DNA from: Rhodobacteraceae bacterium (ex Bugula neritina AB1)
GTDB lineage: Bacteria; Pseudomonadota; Alphaproteobacteria; Rhodobacterales; Rhodobacteraceae
NCBI GenBank assembly: GCA_001730095.1
Contig: MDLF01000074.1
Location: 62,001 to 126,000 of the forward strand
Reading direction: 5' to 3'
DNA: 64,000 nucleotides
Part shown: positions 1 through 9,143 of the stretch, one piece after another
How positions within the stretch are numbered: position 1 is the stretch's first letter
Layout of the letters: every line of letters starts with the position of its first letter
The notes under the pieces: generated by a model
The model's database searches: none
Seen by the model: only the letters and a program-made list of their open reading frames with translations
What the model was told of the DNA's origin: nothing
Program-made: the position numbers and the translations under genes

Positions 1-2
1 AC

Positions 3-872
3 ATGATCGTGCAGATGATCGGCATTATTACCGCGCAGGGCCTGATCCAGATCGGGGATCCCGGCGGCTATGAAGCCTTTGTCATCGCTTCGATCCTGGT
101 TTCGATTTCCTTTGGGCCGATTCTGCTGTCGATCTCGCCGACCCCGGCTTTTGACACCACCAAGCCGATGACCTTGAAGGAGCTGATGAAGATCTCGCCG
201 CTGGGCTGTGTCGGCATGTTCCTGCTGGGCGGCGTGTTCTCGGCGCAGTTCGGTATGAGTTCGGTATACGGAGCCGCCGCCGGGCTGACCCTGATGGAGC
301 TGTCGATCTTCATCGCCACCTTCTATATCGGCGCAACCATCCTGCAGTATCCGCTGGGCTGGATTTCGGACCGTATGGACCGCCGTATCCTGATTTTCGT
401 TGTCGCGCTGGTCGGCGGTTTCGGCGCTGTGGCGGGCTTCTTCTTGGGGGGTGACTTCAAGATGCTGCTGGTTGCAGCCTTCTTTATCGGCGGGCTGTCC
501 AATCCGCTGTATTCCCTGCTGATCGCCTATACCAACGATTATCTGGATCACGACGACATGGCTGCGGCTTCGGGCGGTCTGGTGTTCATCAACGGGCTTG
601 GCGCCATTGCCGGTCCGATGATCACCGGCTGGCTGATGGCGGATTCAGTCTTCGGCCCGGCGGGGTTCTTTGCCTTTATCGCGGCCCTGATGTTCGTGAT
701 GGCTGCCTATGCCGCCTACAGGGCGACTCAGCGTGCAGCAATCCCGGTTGAAGAAACAGGCAGCTTTACCGTGATGTCGCCGACAGCAACGCCAGTTGCG
801 GTGGAATTTGCCCAGGAATACGCCATCGAGACTGAGCTGGAGGAGCAGGAAACTGCCAATGAAGAGAGCTGA
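3..872 (+). CDS. MFS transporter, 3' part (cut by window start)
   Basis: This is the C-terminal 289 residues of a 12-helix major facilitator permease. The frame is open to the window edge, so the N-terminal half lies upstream. Hydrophobic helices alternate with short loops, and the loop GWISDRMDRRIL (about residues 119-130 of the visible part) is the MFS signature that recurs between helices 8 and 9. The last 40 residues form an acidic, Glu-rich cytoplasmic tail. It resembles YcaD-type small-solute or sugar permeases, but the substrate cannot be read from the sequence. The next gene on this strand starts 139 bp downstream. Confidence 0.85.
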   Translation: MIVQMIGIITAQGLIQIGDPGGYEAFVIASILVSISFGPILLSISPTPAFDTTKPMTLKELMKISPLGCVGMFLLGGVFSAQFGMSSVYGAAAGLTLMELSIFIATFYIGATILQYPLGWISDRMDRRILIFVVALVGGFGAVAGFFLGGDFKMLLVAAFFIGGLSNPLYSLLIAYTNDYLDHDDMAAASGGLVFINGLGAIAGPMITGWLMADSVFGPAGFFAFIAALMFVMAAYAAYRATQRAAIPVEETGSFTVMSPTATPVAVEFAQEYAIETELEEQETANEES

Positions 873-1011
873 TTGCGCTAACCATCCGAAATTGTGAGGA
901 TTATTTCACACAGCCCCCTTGCCTGTTGCAATTTGTGACCCAAGCTTACTTGTAAAGCTACTGTAAAATGGCCTGAAGATAGGGTCAGGAAAACACTTGG
1001 AGTTACGACCG

Positions 1012-1590
1012 ATGGCTGGTCCCGAAGAGATACTTGCATTCTGGCTCGACGAAGTCGGAGAGAAGGGGTGGTATCTGCAGGATGACGCGCTGGATCAACA
1101 GATCCGCGAGAAGTTTCAAAAAACCTGGGAGGCAGCCTGCGAAGGCACGTTTTCCTTCTGGCTCACTTACCCGAGCGGAACCCTGGCCTATATCATCCTG
1201 ATGGACCAGTTCGCGCGGAACATGTTCCGCGGCGAAGCCCGGGCGTTTGCAACGGACCGCGCCGCGCTGTCGTCGGCGAAGGTTGCGGTCAACAAGCGGT
1301 GGGACATGAAGATTGATGAACCGGCCCGCCAGTTCTTCTACCTTCCGCTGATGCATTCTGAAAACCTGTGCGATCAGGAACGCTGCATCCGTCTGATGAT
1401 GGAACGGATGCCGAAGACCGGCGCCAGCAATTTGCTGCATGCCCGCGCGCATCGCGAAGTGATCCGCCAGTTCGGCCGCTTCCCCTACCGCAACGAGGCC
1501 CTGCGCCGCGCCAGCACGACCCCGGAGCGGGATTATGTCATGGCAGGCGGCTACGGCGAAACCATGCGGCAGATCCAGGCAGTCGGCTGA
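1012..1590 (+). CDS. DUF924 family protein
   Basis: A 192-residue soluble protein of unknown biochemical role. The segment MDQFARNMFRG in the first half and FFYLPLMHSENL in the middle are hallmarks of the DUF924 family, which is common in Proteobacteria and probably folds as a helical repeat bundle. I chose the ATG at 1012 because GGAG lies 9 nt upstream. A TTG five codons earlier overlaps that site and is less likely. A strong terminator follows 26 bp after the stop, so the gene looks monocistronic. Confidence 0.85.
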   Translation: MAGPEEILAFWLDEVGEKGWYLQDDALDQQIREKFQKTWEAACEGTFSFWLTYPSGTLAYIILMDQFARNMFRGEARAFATDRAALSSAKVAVNKRWDMKIDEPARQFFYLPLMHSENLCDQERCIRLMMERMPKTGASNLLHARAHREVIRQFGRFPYRNEALRRASTTPERDYVMAGGYGETMRQIQAVG

Positions 1591-1615
1591 CAGCGCTGCG
1601 TGTGAGACATTTATA

Positions 1616-1647
1616 AGCCGCGCCCTGAGGAGGGGCGCGGCTTTTTC
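1616..1647 (+). terminator. Rho-independent terminator after the DUF924 gene
   Basis: A perfect 10-bp stem, AGCCGCGCCC pairing with GGGCGCGGCT, has a 7-nt loop and runs into TTTTT. It sits 25 bp after the DUF924 stop codon and also separates that gene from the convergent gene on the other strand. Confidence 0.9.
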
Positions 1648-1696
1648 ATTGGGTCCGACGGTTACGGGCCTCAGTCTCCGGCCTCAGTTTCCGGCT

Positions 1697-2116
1697 TCAG
1701 TTTCTGGTCGCAGCGCAGCTGCCATCCTGGCGAATCCATGCGGCGGTGCTGATCAACCGACCGGCCAGGTCCGCAGCCCCAGCCTGGGCCGCCTGTGCCG
1801 CCGCTTCCTGCGGCAGGGTCCGCAGTGCATTCAGATGGGTTTGAATATTCTCCAGCCGCGCCTCTATCCGGGATAGGCGATGGGCTGTTCCTGTCTCGGG
1901 TGTGGCCTGCACTGCCCCTCGAACTTCGGCCATCTCCTGCTGCAGCTCTGTCACAGCTGTGGTCAGCGGTGCCACGGCTCCTGCAATCTGAGAGGCCCTG
2001 GCTGTGACCGCGTCGGCCGTGGCTATCAGCTTCCACGCCAGGAACAGACAGAGCGCCAGAAGGATCAGGGTGGCATTCAAAACCGCCCGGACAAGATCAA
2101 TAACAGTTTTTGTCAT
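1697..2116 (-). CDS. Small single-TM coiled-coil protein, unknown function
   Basis: A 139-residue protein with one N-terminal transmembrane helix (about residues 8-32). It continues as an Ala/Gln/Glu-rich helix (about 35-125) with heptad-like spacing, probably an extended coiled coil on one side of the inner membrane. It ends with a short tail containing Trp and one Cys. It is convergent with the DUF924 gene and divergent from lpd. I do not recognise a named family. The hydrophobic-then-amphipathic layout resembles small membrane scaffolds, but no function is supported. Confidence 0.6.
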   Translation of the reverse strand: MTKTVIDLVRAVLNATLILLALCLFLAWKLIATADAVTARASQIAGAVAPLTTAVTELQQEMAEVRGAVQATPETGTAHRLSRIEARLENIQTHLNALRTLPQEAAAQAAQAGAADLAGRLISTAAWIRQDGSCAATRN

Positions 2117-2257
2117 TAGGGCTCTATCCTGGTTGGTGGATTGACGTAATAATCCGGCCTATGCTGGCCCGGAGCTGCGCGCGCTGCCAAGCGAAAACAT
2201 ACCGCAAATACGTGACCGCTATGCCGCAGCAGAGGATGATTGCAGTGCAGAATGATT

Positions 2258-2275
2258 TAGTTTAACGGTAAACTA
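2258..2275. promoter_or_regulatory. Palindromic operator candidate upstream of lpd
   Basis: TAGTTTAACGGTAAACTA has 7-base inverted arms around a central CG and lies 35 bp before the lpd start codon. The central-CG layout is typical of LacI-family operators. Its position fits repression of lpd, but the binding protein is not known from this window. Confidence 0.45.
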
Positions 2276-2310
2276 GTTTTATGGAACCTGTTCAAGGGCG
2301 AGGGAGCACC

Positions 2311-3717
2311 ATGGCCGCACAATCTTATGACGTGATCGTAATCGGCGCCGGGCCGGGGGGATATGTGGCGGCCATCCGTGCTGCTCAGCTGGGGCTGAAG
2401 ACCTGCGTGGTCGAGCGCGAGCATCTGGGTGGCATCTGTCTGAACTGGGGCTGCATTCCGACCAAAGCGCTGCTGCGCTCGTCAGAAGTGTTTCATCTGA
2501 TGGAACGCGCCAAGGATTTTGGTCTGAAGGCGGACAACATCGGCTATGATCTGGATGCGGTGGTGAAACGCTCGCGCGGGGTGGCAAAACAGCTGTCCTC
2601 CGGCATTGGTCATCTGATGAAGAAGAACAAGATCGACGTTGTCATGGGGGCGGCCACCCTTCCGGCCAAGGGCAAGGTTTCGGTCAAAACGGACAAGGGA
2701 ACCCAGGAGCTGACCGCCAAGAACATCGTTCTGGCCACCGGCGCCCGCGCCCGCGAGCTGCCGGGGCTGGAAGCGGACGGCGATCTGGTCTGGACCTACA
2801 AGCACGCGCTGGATCCGGTGCGGATGCCGAAGAAACTTCTGGTGATCGGCTCTGGCGCCATCGGCATCGAATTTGCCAGCTTCTACAATACGCTTGGCGC
2901 CGACACGACTGTTGTCGAAGTGATGGACCGGGTGCTGCCGGTGGAAGACGCTGAGATTTCCGCCTTTGCCAAGAAGGCCTTTGTGAAGCAGGGCATGAAG
3001 ATCATGGAGAAAGCCATGGTCAAGCAGCTGGACCGCGCGCCTTCGAAATCCGGGGGCAAGGTAACGGCCCATATCGAGGTCGGCGGCAAGGTTGAGACAC
3101 AGGAGTTCGACACCGTGATCTCTGCTGTGGGGATCGTCGGCAATGTCGAAGGGCTGGGGCTGGAGGCGCTTGGCGTCAAGATCGACCGTACCCATGTTGT
3201 GACCGACGAATACTGCCGCACCGGCGTCGACGGGCTGTATGCCATCGGCGATATCGCCGGCGCCCCCTGGCTGGCGCATAAGGCGTCACATGAAGGCGTC
3301 ATGGTGGCCGAACTGATCGCGGGCAAACATGCCCACGCCGTAAAGCCCGAGAGCATTGCAGGCTGTACCTACTGCCATCCGCAGGTGGCCAGTGTTGGCT
3401 ATACCGAGGCCAAGGCCAAGGAGCTGGGCTATGACATCAAGGTCGGCCGCTTCCCCTTTATCGGCAACGGCAAGGCAATTGCCCTGGGCGAGGCTGAGGG
3501 CATGATAAAGACCATCTTTGACGCCAAGACCGGCGAGCTGCTGGGCGCCCATATGGTTGGTGCCGAGGTGACAGAGATGATTCAGGGCTATGTGGTGGGC
3601 CGTCAGCTGGAAACCACCGAGGAAGACCTGATGAACACTGTCTTCCCGCACCCGACGCTGAGCGAGATGATGCACGAAAGCGTGCTGGATGCCTATGGGC
3701 GTGTGATCCACATGTAA
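2311..3717 (+). CDS. lpdA: Dihydrolipoamide dehydrogenase (E3)
   Basis: A 468-residue FAD enzyme that reoxidises dihydrolipoyl groups of 2-oxoacid dehydrogenase complexes with NAD+. The FAD dinucleotide fold GAGPGG is at residues 12-17, the redox-active disulfide is C43/C48 in GGICLNWGCIPTK, the NAD fold is GSGAIG mid-protein, and the C-terminal HPHPTLSE carries the catalytic His. The start is the ATG at 2311, preceded by GGGAG; an in-frame ATG at 2281 would add ten residues but has no ribosome site. E1 and E2 genes are not adjacent, so this is a stand-alone copy. A palindrome 35 bp upstream suggests its own regulation. Confidence 0.96.
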   Translation: MAAQSYDVIVIGAGPGGYVAAIRAAQLGLKTCVVEREHLGGICLNWGCIPTKALLRSSEVFHLMERAKDFGLKADNIGYDLDAVVKRSRGVAKQLSSGIGHLMKKNKIDVVMGAATLPAKGKVSVKTDKGTQELTAKNIVLATGARARELPGLEADGDLVWTYKHALDPVRMPKKLLVIGSGAIGIEFASFYNTLGADTTVVEVMDRVLPVEDAEISAFAKKAFVKQGMKIMEKAMVKQLDRAPSKSGGKVTAHIEVGGKVETQEFDTVISAVGIVGNVEGLGLEALGVKIDRTHVVTDEYCRTGVDGLYAIGDIAGAPWLAHKASHEGVMVAELIAGKHAHAVKPESIAGCTYCHPQVASVGYTEAKAKELGYDIKVGRFPFIGNGKAIALGEAEGMIKTIFDAKTGELLGAHMVGAEVTEMIQGYVVGRQLETTEEDLMNTVFPHPTLSEMMHESVLDAYGRVIHM

Positions 3718-3744
3718 GCAGTTGCCTGCAGAGCAATCTTTCAG

Positions 3745-3772
3745 AAGCGGCCTTTGCGGGGCCGCTTTTTTG
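3745..3772 (+). terminator. Rho-independent terminator of lpdA
   Basis: The stem AGCGGCC/GGCCGCT has a 7-nt loop and is followed by TTTTTT, 28 bp past the lpdA stop codon. Confidence 0.88.
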
Positions 3773-3846
3773 TCGCGCGTCTGCACTGGCTTCCTGAACC
3801 GCAGCGGGATAACCATTGGCGGTGCACAAGTAAAAGGGCAGACGCC

Positions 3847-5022
3847 ATGCCGGAGACCGCAACCACCCGCTGGGGCGCAGTATTGGCTGTCTGGGCTGCC
3901 GGACTGGGGGCCGCCGCGCAATACGGCAAGGTGTCGGTTGTTTTTGATCAGCTTGCCACGCTCTATCCCGAGGCCGGTCCGGCGCTGAGCCTCAGCGTGT
4001 CGATGACCGGGGTTCTGGGTATCCTGCTGGGCGTGGTCGCCGGTCTTTTTGTTTCATCATTTGGCTACCGGCGGTCGCTGGTCTGGGCCTTGTGGAGCGG
4101 TGCGGCGATGTCGGCGCTTCAGGTCCTGCATCTGCCTTATGGGCTGTTTCTGGTGACCCGGCTGATCGAGGGGCTGTCGCATCTGGGCATCGTCGTTGCC
4201 GGGCCGACGCTGATGGCTTTGCTGGCCAATGAGCGGCAGCGGGGCACGGCCTTGACAGTGTGGAGCACGTTCTTTGGTGTGTCTTTTGCGCTGCTGAATT
4301 GGCTGGGGCTGCCGCTGGTGGCAGCACAGGGGCTGCTGGCATTGTTCGCGGCCCATGCGGTGCTGATGGCGGCGCTGGCGCTGCTGCTGGCCTGGGCCAT
4401 GCGGAACCTGCCGGTGCCGGAACGCCAGCCTTTGCCGCCGCTGGCGGAACTGCCGGCGCTGCATCTGAGCATCTACCGCTCTCCGTTCAAACTGGCACCG
4501 GCTGCGGGCTGGCTGTTTTACACCTCCTGTTTTGTGGCGCTGCTGACGGTGCTGCCGCCGCATCTGCCCGAGAGCCAGCGGGCCATTGTGATGGGGGCAT
4601 TTCCGCTGATCTCCATCGCCGCGTCGATGACAGTCGGCGTTGCCCTGCTGCGGGTCATGCCGGCTGTCCAGCTGGCGCAGGCGGGTTACGGTCTGTGTAC
4701 TGCGGCCGGTCTGTGGCTTTGGGCGGTGCCGGGCGACTGGCTGGCCTGTTTCGCGCTGGCCGCCGCCTTTGGCCTGGTGCAGAGCGGCAGCTTTGCCTGT
4801 GTTCCGCAGCTGAACAGCACTGCGGCCGATCAGGCAGAGGCCAACGGCGCCATGTCGCAGGCGGGCAATGCAGGCAATGTGATCGGCACGCCGCTGTTGC
4901 TGGCAGCCCTGGGCATTGCCGGATATGGCGGCATGATGCTGGTGGTCTGCGGGCTGTTTGTTGGCGGTATTCTGGTGCACCGGACCTTGGCAGCAAGGCG
5001 GAAGCAGGTCGCGGCGCTGTAG
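3847..5022 (+). CDS. MFS transporter (CynX/NimT-like)
   Basis: A 391-residue, very hydrophobic protein with about 12 predicted membrane helices and short loops. A central cytoplasmic loop (around residues 190-210) contains several Pro residues, dividing the usual 6+6 halves. It resembles cyanate/nitroimidazole-type MFS permeases, but the substrate is unknown. The ATG at 3847 is chosen over an earlier in-frame start because the sequence before it runs through the lpdA terminator. It appears monocistronic, with a 193-bp gap to uvrA. Confidence 0.82.
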   Translation: MPETATTRWGAVLAVWAAGLGAAAQYGKVSVVFDQLATLYPEAGPALSLSVSMTGVLGILLGVVAGLFVSSFGYRRSLVWALWSGAAMSALQVLHLPYGLFLVTRLIEGLSHLGIVVAGPTLMALLANERQRGTALTVWSTFFGVSFALLNWLGLPLVAAQGLLALFAAHAVLMAALALLLAWAMRNLPVPERQPLPPLAELPALHLSIYRSPFKLAPAAGWLFYTSCFVALLTVLPPHLPESQRAIVMGAFPLISIAASMTVGVALLRVMPAVQLAQAGYGLCTAAGLWLWAVPGDWLACFALAAAFGLVQSGSFACVPQLNSTAADQAEANGAMSQAGNAGNVIGTPLLLAALGIAGYGGMMLVVCGLFVGGILVHRTLAARRKQVAAL

Positions 5023-5112
5023 GGCTGCATCCAGCCGGACGGCACCGCTGCAGGAAGCAGGTTAGGGGCAGCTTTTCTGCTGCTGACAGCTGCTGTCAGT
5101 AAAGTTCCACCT

Positions 5113-5127
5113 GTTCGTGCAATGTTC
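5113..5127 (+). promoter_or_regulatory. LexA (SOS) box upstream of uvrA
   Basis: GTTCGTGCAATGTTC matches the alphaproteobacterial LexA consensus GTTC-N7-GTTC exactly and lies 89 bp before the uvrA start. The same arrangement occurs before lexA at 57858. It implies that uvrA is DNA-damage inducible. Confidence 0.85.
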
Positions 5128-5215
5128 TCTTTTGGGGCTTGGCGTTTTCCACAGCATTCCCTATCTGTAGGGCGGGCGTCCGCCAAGGGTTCGGCGACGC
5201 GGGCACGGGGGCATT

Positions 5216-8074
5216 ATGGCTGAGCTGAAATCCATCGAAGTGCGCGGTGCGCGCGAGCACAATCTGAAAAGCATCGACGTGGATATTCCGCGCGATGAGC
5301 TGGTGGTGATCACCGGTCTTTCGGGTTCGGGCAAATCCTCGCTGGCGTTTGACACCATCTATGCCGAGGGCCAGCGGCGATATGTCGAAAGCCTGTCGGC
5401 CTATGCGCGCCAGTTCCTGGACATGATGGAAAAGCCGGATGTGGACCACATCAGCGGCCTGTCACCCGCGATTTCGATTGAGCAGAAGACGACGTCGAAG
5501 AACCCGCGCTCTACTGTTGGCACGGTGACCGAAATCTATGACTATCTGCGTCTGCTGTTTGCCCGCGCCGGCACGCCGTATTCCCCGGCCACCGGCAAGC
5601 CGATTGAGGCACAGCAGGTGCAGGACATGGTCGACCGGATCATGGAGATGGAGGAGGGCACCCGCGGTTATCTGCTGGCGCCGATCGTTCGCGACCGCAA
5701 GGGCGAATATAAAAAGGAATTCCTGGAACTGCGTAAGCAGGGTTTTCAGCGGGTGAAGGTGGACGGGGAGTTTCATGAACTCGACGAGCCGCCCACGCTG
5801 GACAAGAAGTTCCGCCATGACATTGACGTGGTGGTGGACCGGCTGGTGGTGCGCGAAGGGATGGAGACCCGGCTGGCAGACAGCCTGCGCACCGCGCTGG
5901 ATCTGGCGGATGGCATCGCCATTCTGGAAACCGCCCCGCGCGAGGGTGATCCGGAACGGATCACCTTCAGCGAAAATTTTGCCTGCCCGGTCAGCGGTTT
6001 CACCATCCCTGAAATCGAACCGCGGTTGTTTTCCTTCAACGCGCCATTTGGGGCCTGCCCGGAATGTGACGGGCTGGGGGTTGAGCTGTTCTTTGACGAA
6101 CGGCTGGTGGTGCCGGACCAAAGCCTGAAGGTCTATGACGGTGCGCTGGCGCCCTGGCGCAAGGGCAAGTCGCCGTATTTTCTGCAGACCATCGAGGCCA
6201 TCGCCAAACATTACGCGTTTGACAAGAACACCGTCTGGAAGGACCTGCCGGAGAAGGTGCAGAAGGTGTTTCTGTATGGTTCCGGCGAGGAGGAGATCCC
6301 CTTTCGCTATGACGAGGGCGGGCGGGTCTATCAGGTGGAACGCACCTTCGAGGGCGTCATTCCGAATATGGAGCGGCGGTACCGTGAGACCGATTCCAAC
6401 TGGATCCGTGAAGAATTCGAACGCTACCAGAACAACCGTCATTGCCACCATTGCGAGGGCTACCGTCTGCGTGAAGAGGCGCTGGCGGTAAAGATTGCCG
6501 GTGTCCATGCCGGTCAGGTGGTGCAGCTATCGATCCGCGAGGCGCTGGACTGGATCGAAGACGTGCCAAACCATCTGACCCAGCAAAAACAGGAAATCGC
6601 CCGCGCCATCGTCAAGGAGATCCGCGAACGGCTGGGTTTTCTGAACAATGTCGGGCTGGAGTATCTGTCGCTTAGCCGCAATTCCGGCACCCTGTCCGGC
6701 GGCGAGAGCCAGCGGATCCGGCTGGCGTCGCAGATCGGCTCCGGCCTGACCGGGGTTCTTTATGTTCTGGACGAACCCTCTATCGGGTTGCACCAGCGCG
6801 ACAACGACCGGCTGATCGGCACCTTGAAGAACCTGCGCGATCAGGGCAACACGGTGATTGTGGTGGAGCATGACGAGGATATGATCCGGCAGGCGGATTA
6901 TGTGTTCGACATCGGCCCCGGCGCCGGGGTGCATGGCGGCGAAGTTGTCAGCCATGGCACGCCGGGTGCGGTTGCTGCGGATACCGGCTCAATCACTGGC
7001 CAGTATTTGTCTGGCACCCGTGAAATTGCGGTGCCGTCCAAGCGGCGCAAGGGCAACAAGAAGAAGATCAAAGTGGTCAAGGCCACCGGCAACAACCTGA
7101 AAGAGGTGACGGCGGAATTTCCGCTGGGCAAGTTCGTCTGTGTGACTGGCGTTTCGGGCGGTGGCAAATCGACGCTGACCATCGAAACGCTGTTCAAGAC
7201 GGCCTCTATGCGGCTCAATGGGGCGCGCCAGACGCCGGCGCCCTGCGAGAGCATCAAAGGGCTGGAGCATCTGGACAAGGTGATCGACATCGACCAGCGC
7301 CCGATCGGGCGCACGCCGCGGTCTAACCCGGCCACTTATACCGGGGCCTTTACCCCGATCCGCGACTGGTTTGCCGGCCTGCCTGAGGCCAAAACGCGTG
7401 GCTACAAACCGGGGCGGTTTTCTTTCAACGTCAAGGGCGGGCGTTGCGAAGCCTGTCAGGGTGACGGGGTCATCAAGATCGAGATGCATTTCCTGCCCGA
7501 CGTCTATGTGACCTGCGAGACCTGCAAGGGCGCGCGTTACAACCGGGAGACGCTGGAGATCAAGTTCAAGGGCAAGAGCATTGCCGATGTGCTTGATATG
7601 ACGGTGGAAGATGCGCAGGTTTTCTTTCAGGCGGTGCCGTCGATCCGCGACAAGATGGACGCGCTGATGCGGGTGGGGCTGGGCTATATCAAGGTGGGCC
7701 AGCAGGCCACCACGCTGTCAGGCGGCGAAGCGCAGCGGGTGAAACTGTCCAAGGAACTGGCGAAACGCTCGACCGGGCGGACGCTGTATATTCTGGACGA
7801 ACCGACGACCGGCCTGCATTTCGAGGACGTGAAGAAACTGCTGGAAGTGCTGCATGAGCTGGTGAAGCAGGGCAATTCGGTGGTGGTGATCGAACATAAT
7901 CTCGACGTGGTAAAAACGGCGGACTGGATCATCGACATAGGCCCCGAAGGCGGTGATGGCGGCGGCGAGATTGTGGCGGCAGGTACGCCGGAGGCGGTGG
8001 CAGAGGAGCCGCGCAGCCATACGGGTCGCTATCTGAAGGATATTCTGGCGGCGCGGAAGGTGGCGGCGGAATGA
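5216..8074 (+). CDS. uvrA: Excinuclease ABC subunit A
   Basis: A 952-residue UvrA, the damage-recognition ATPase of nucleotide excision repair. Walker A of the first ABC module is GLSGSGKSS (about residue 33). The first zinc-binding Cys pairs surround residue 255-285 (CPVSG and CPECDG). The two ABC signatures are [13 protein letters not shown] and [13 protein letters not shown], the second Walker A is GVSGGGKST, and the second zinc module is CEACQGDG with CETCKG. Length is normal for the family. A LexA box lies upstream. The stop codon overlaps the start of the next gene (ATGA), so the following small protein is translationally coupled. Confidence 0.98.
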   Translation: MAELKSIEVRGAREHNLKSIDVDIPRDELVVITGLSGSGKSSLAFDTIYAEGQRRYVESLSAYARQFLDMMEKPDVDHISGLSPAISIEQKTTSKNPRSTVGTVTEIYDYLRLLFARAGTPYSPATGKPIEAQQVQDMVDRIMEMEEGTRGYLLAPIVRDRKGEYKKEFLELRKQGFQRVKVDGEFHELDEPPTLDKKFRHDIDVVVDRLVVREGMETRLADSLRTALDLADGIAILETAPREGDPERITFSENFACPVSGFTIPEIEPRLFSFNAPFGACPECDGLGVELFFDERLVVPDQSLKVYDGALAPWRKGKSPYFLQTIEAIAKHYAFDKNTVWKDLPEKVQKVFLYGSGEEEIPFRYDEGGRVYQVERTFEGVIPNMERRYRETDSNWIREEFERYQNNRHCHHCEGYRLREEALAVKIAGVHAGQVVQLSIREALDWIEDVPNHLTQQKQEIARAIVKEIRERLGFLNNVGLEYLSLSRNSGTLSGGESQRIRLASQIGSGLTGVLYVLDEPSIGLHQRDNDRLIGTLKNLRDQGNTVIVVEHDEDMIRQADYVFDIGPGAGVHGGEVVSHGTPGAVAADTGSITGQYLSGTREIAVPSKRRKGNKKKIKVVKATGNNLKEVTAEFPLGKFVCVTGVSGGGKSTLTIETLFKTASMRLNGARQTPAPCESIKGLEHLDKVIDIDQRPIGRTPRSNPATYTGAFTPIRDWFAGLPEAKTRGYKPGRFSFNVKGGRCEACQGDGVIKIEMHFLPDVYVTCETCKGARYNRETLEIKFKGKSIADVLDMTVEDAQVFFQAVPSIRDKMDALMRVGLGYIKVGQQATTLSGGEAQRVKLSKELAKRSTGRTLYILDEPTTGLHFEDVKKLLEVLHELVKQGNSVVVIEHNLDVVKTADWIIDIGPEGGDGGGEIVAAGTPEAVAEEPRSHTGRYLKDILAARKVAAE

Positions 8075-8454
8075 AATTCATGGCGCTTGCGGCAGGACTG
8101 ATTTGTATGCTGCAAGCTCCATTTGCAAATGCTGAGCGTGCGCCAAAATGCTTTGGCTGGGCGGTAGAATACTGTGAGTGCAGCGCATTATTTTCAGTTT
8201 TGGAAACTGAACTGACGACCCCAGAACAGCGGAAAATGGATGAATGGCGGAAATTGGCGGAAAGGCTGCGGTCTTGGTCCTACTCTATGATGGGAAAGGA
8301 ACTTGGGGATCGGCTGATAGACGCCAGAATTGTTGAGTGGCGGACGTTGCCTTCGACAATTGAGACACATCGAGAGTTTGCCCAGATCCTGTCCAATTGC
8401 GCCAGGTTCTGGGATGGATCTCTTTCGGAGCTCCCCGTTTCCATTGGACCTTAA
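8071..8454 (+). CDS. Small exported Cys-containing protein coupled to uvrA
   Basis: A 127-residue protein whose ATG overlaps the uvrA stop in the sequence ATGA. The N-terminus has a short Lys-containing start, a hydrophobic core and an AxA site near residue 21 (FANAE), so it is probably secreted to the periplasm. The mature part has four Cys (CFGW, CECS and a later Cys near NCARFW) and is helical. Base composition is visibly more AT-rich than in uvrA, suggesting recent acquisition. I do not recognise a family. Coupling to uvrA implies co-expression under LexA control, though an exported protein is an odd partner. Confidence 0.6.
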   Translation: MKFMALAAGLICMLQAPFANAERAPKCFGWAVEYCECSALFSVLETELTTPEQRKMDEWRKLAERLRSWSYSMMGKELGDRLIDARIVEWRTLPSTIETHREFAQILSNCARFWDGSLSELPVSIGP

Positions 8455-8507
8455 GCCTTTAGTCCAGACACTTCTTCGTCTGTGGCGTGAAAAACTGTTC
8501 AGAGTAA

Positions 8508-8559
8508 GGGGCGCTGCCCCTCTTGGCCTGTGGCCAATTCACCCCGGAGTATTTTGCAA
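8508..8559. repeat. Intergenic repeat family A, copy 1
   Basis: This block of about 52 bp starts GGGGCGCTGCCCCTCTTGGC and continues through GGCCAATTCACCCCGG to GTATTTTGCA. It recurs almost unchanged at 23353-23403. It contains two nested palindromes, GGGGC/GCCCC and TTGGCC/GGCCAA, and sits in non-coding DNA 3' of a gene in both places. Confidence 0.85.
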
Positions 8560-8587
8560 AGGTGAATGGGGGCAGCGGTTTTGCATG

Positions 8588-9022
8588 TCATCCGGTCTGT
8601 GCGGCTGCAGCGCGGGTCTGCAGCAGCGGGATCATGAACAGCGCCAGAAGACCTGTGTTCATTGCCACGTTGAACCACGCACCGGCAGCGAAGGAGCCGA
8701 GGCTGTCCGGAAGATATCAGGCCATGAGGGCCGGGATCAGCAGGCGGCGACCAAGTGCTGGGTCCTTTGCATAGATATGCTGTGTGATCAGATAGATCAG
8801 CACGCAGAAGCCGCACATCAGCCCGCCACTGATGGCAGTCATCAACGCGGCTGCACCGGGAGTGAGAGCCTGGGCGCCATCCACCGGCAGGAAGGCTAGG
8901 TCGATGAACAGGTTGAGAGCGGCCCCCAGCGGGGTGGCCAGGGCCAGCACCATGGCAAGGCCGAAGGCAGCAGAACAAAGCGAGACGAGCTTGAGCATGC
9001 GGATTCTAGAAGAATGGGTCAA
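8588..9022 (-). pseudogene. Membrane protein gene interrupted by an in-frame TGA
   Basis: Reading leftward from 8998 (or a TTG at 9022 with GGAG six bases before it), the frame encodes a membrane protein of about 93 residues ending in LLIPALMA. It then meets TGA at 8717-8719. The same frame continues for 42 clean codons (YLPDSLGSFAAG, a further hydrophobic helix, then LLQTRAA) to a TGA at 8588. The downstream part has normal codon use and membrane character. The intact protein probably had four helices, with Trp (TGG) or similar at the stop. It could be a recent nonsense mutation or a base-call error. It is divergent from the XRE regulator and shares its control region. Family not recognised. 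Confidence 0.7.
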
Positions 9023-9079
9023 GGGTGGCTCCTGTGCGGTTTCTGTCGCAGGATGCGGCGACGGCGGGACGGAAAACAA

Positions 9080-9094
9080 TTACCTCAGAGGTAA
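9080..9094. promoter_or_regulatory. Perfect inverted repeat, probable XRE operator
   Basis: TTACCTCAGAGGTAA has 7-bp perfect arms around one central base. It lies in the divergent region between the interrupted membrane-protein gene and the XRE regulator, 50 bp before the regulator's start. Confidence 0.7.
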
Positions 9095-9143
9095 GTGAAA
9101 CTCTTGCAGCAGTTTCTTAGGCTGCGGAAAACGGAGGCGGCGG

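Noticed and set aside
8717-8719. Selenocysteine at the in-frame TGA
   Set aside because: No SECIS-like hairpin was recognised after the codon, no selenoprotein context is present, and a Trp-to-stop change explains it more simply.
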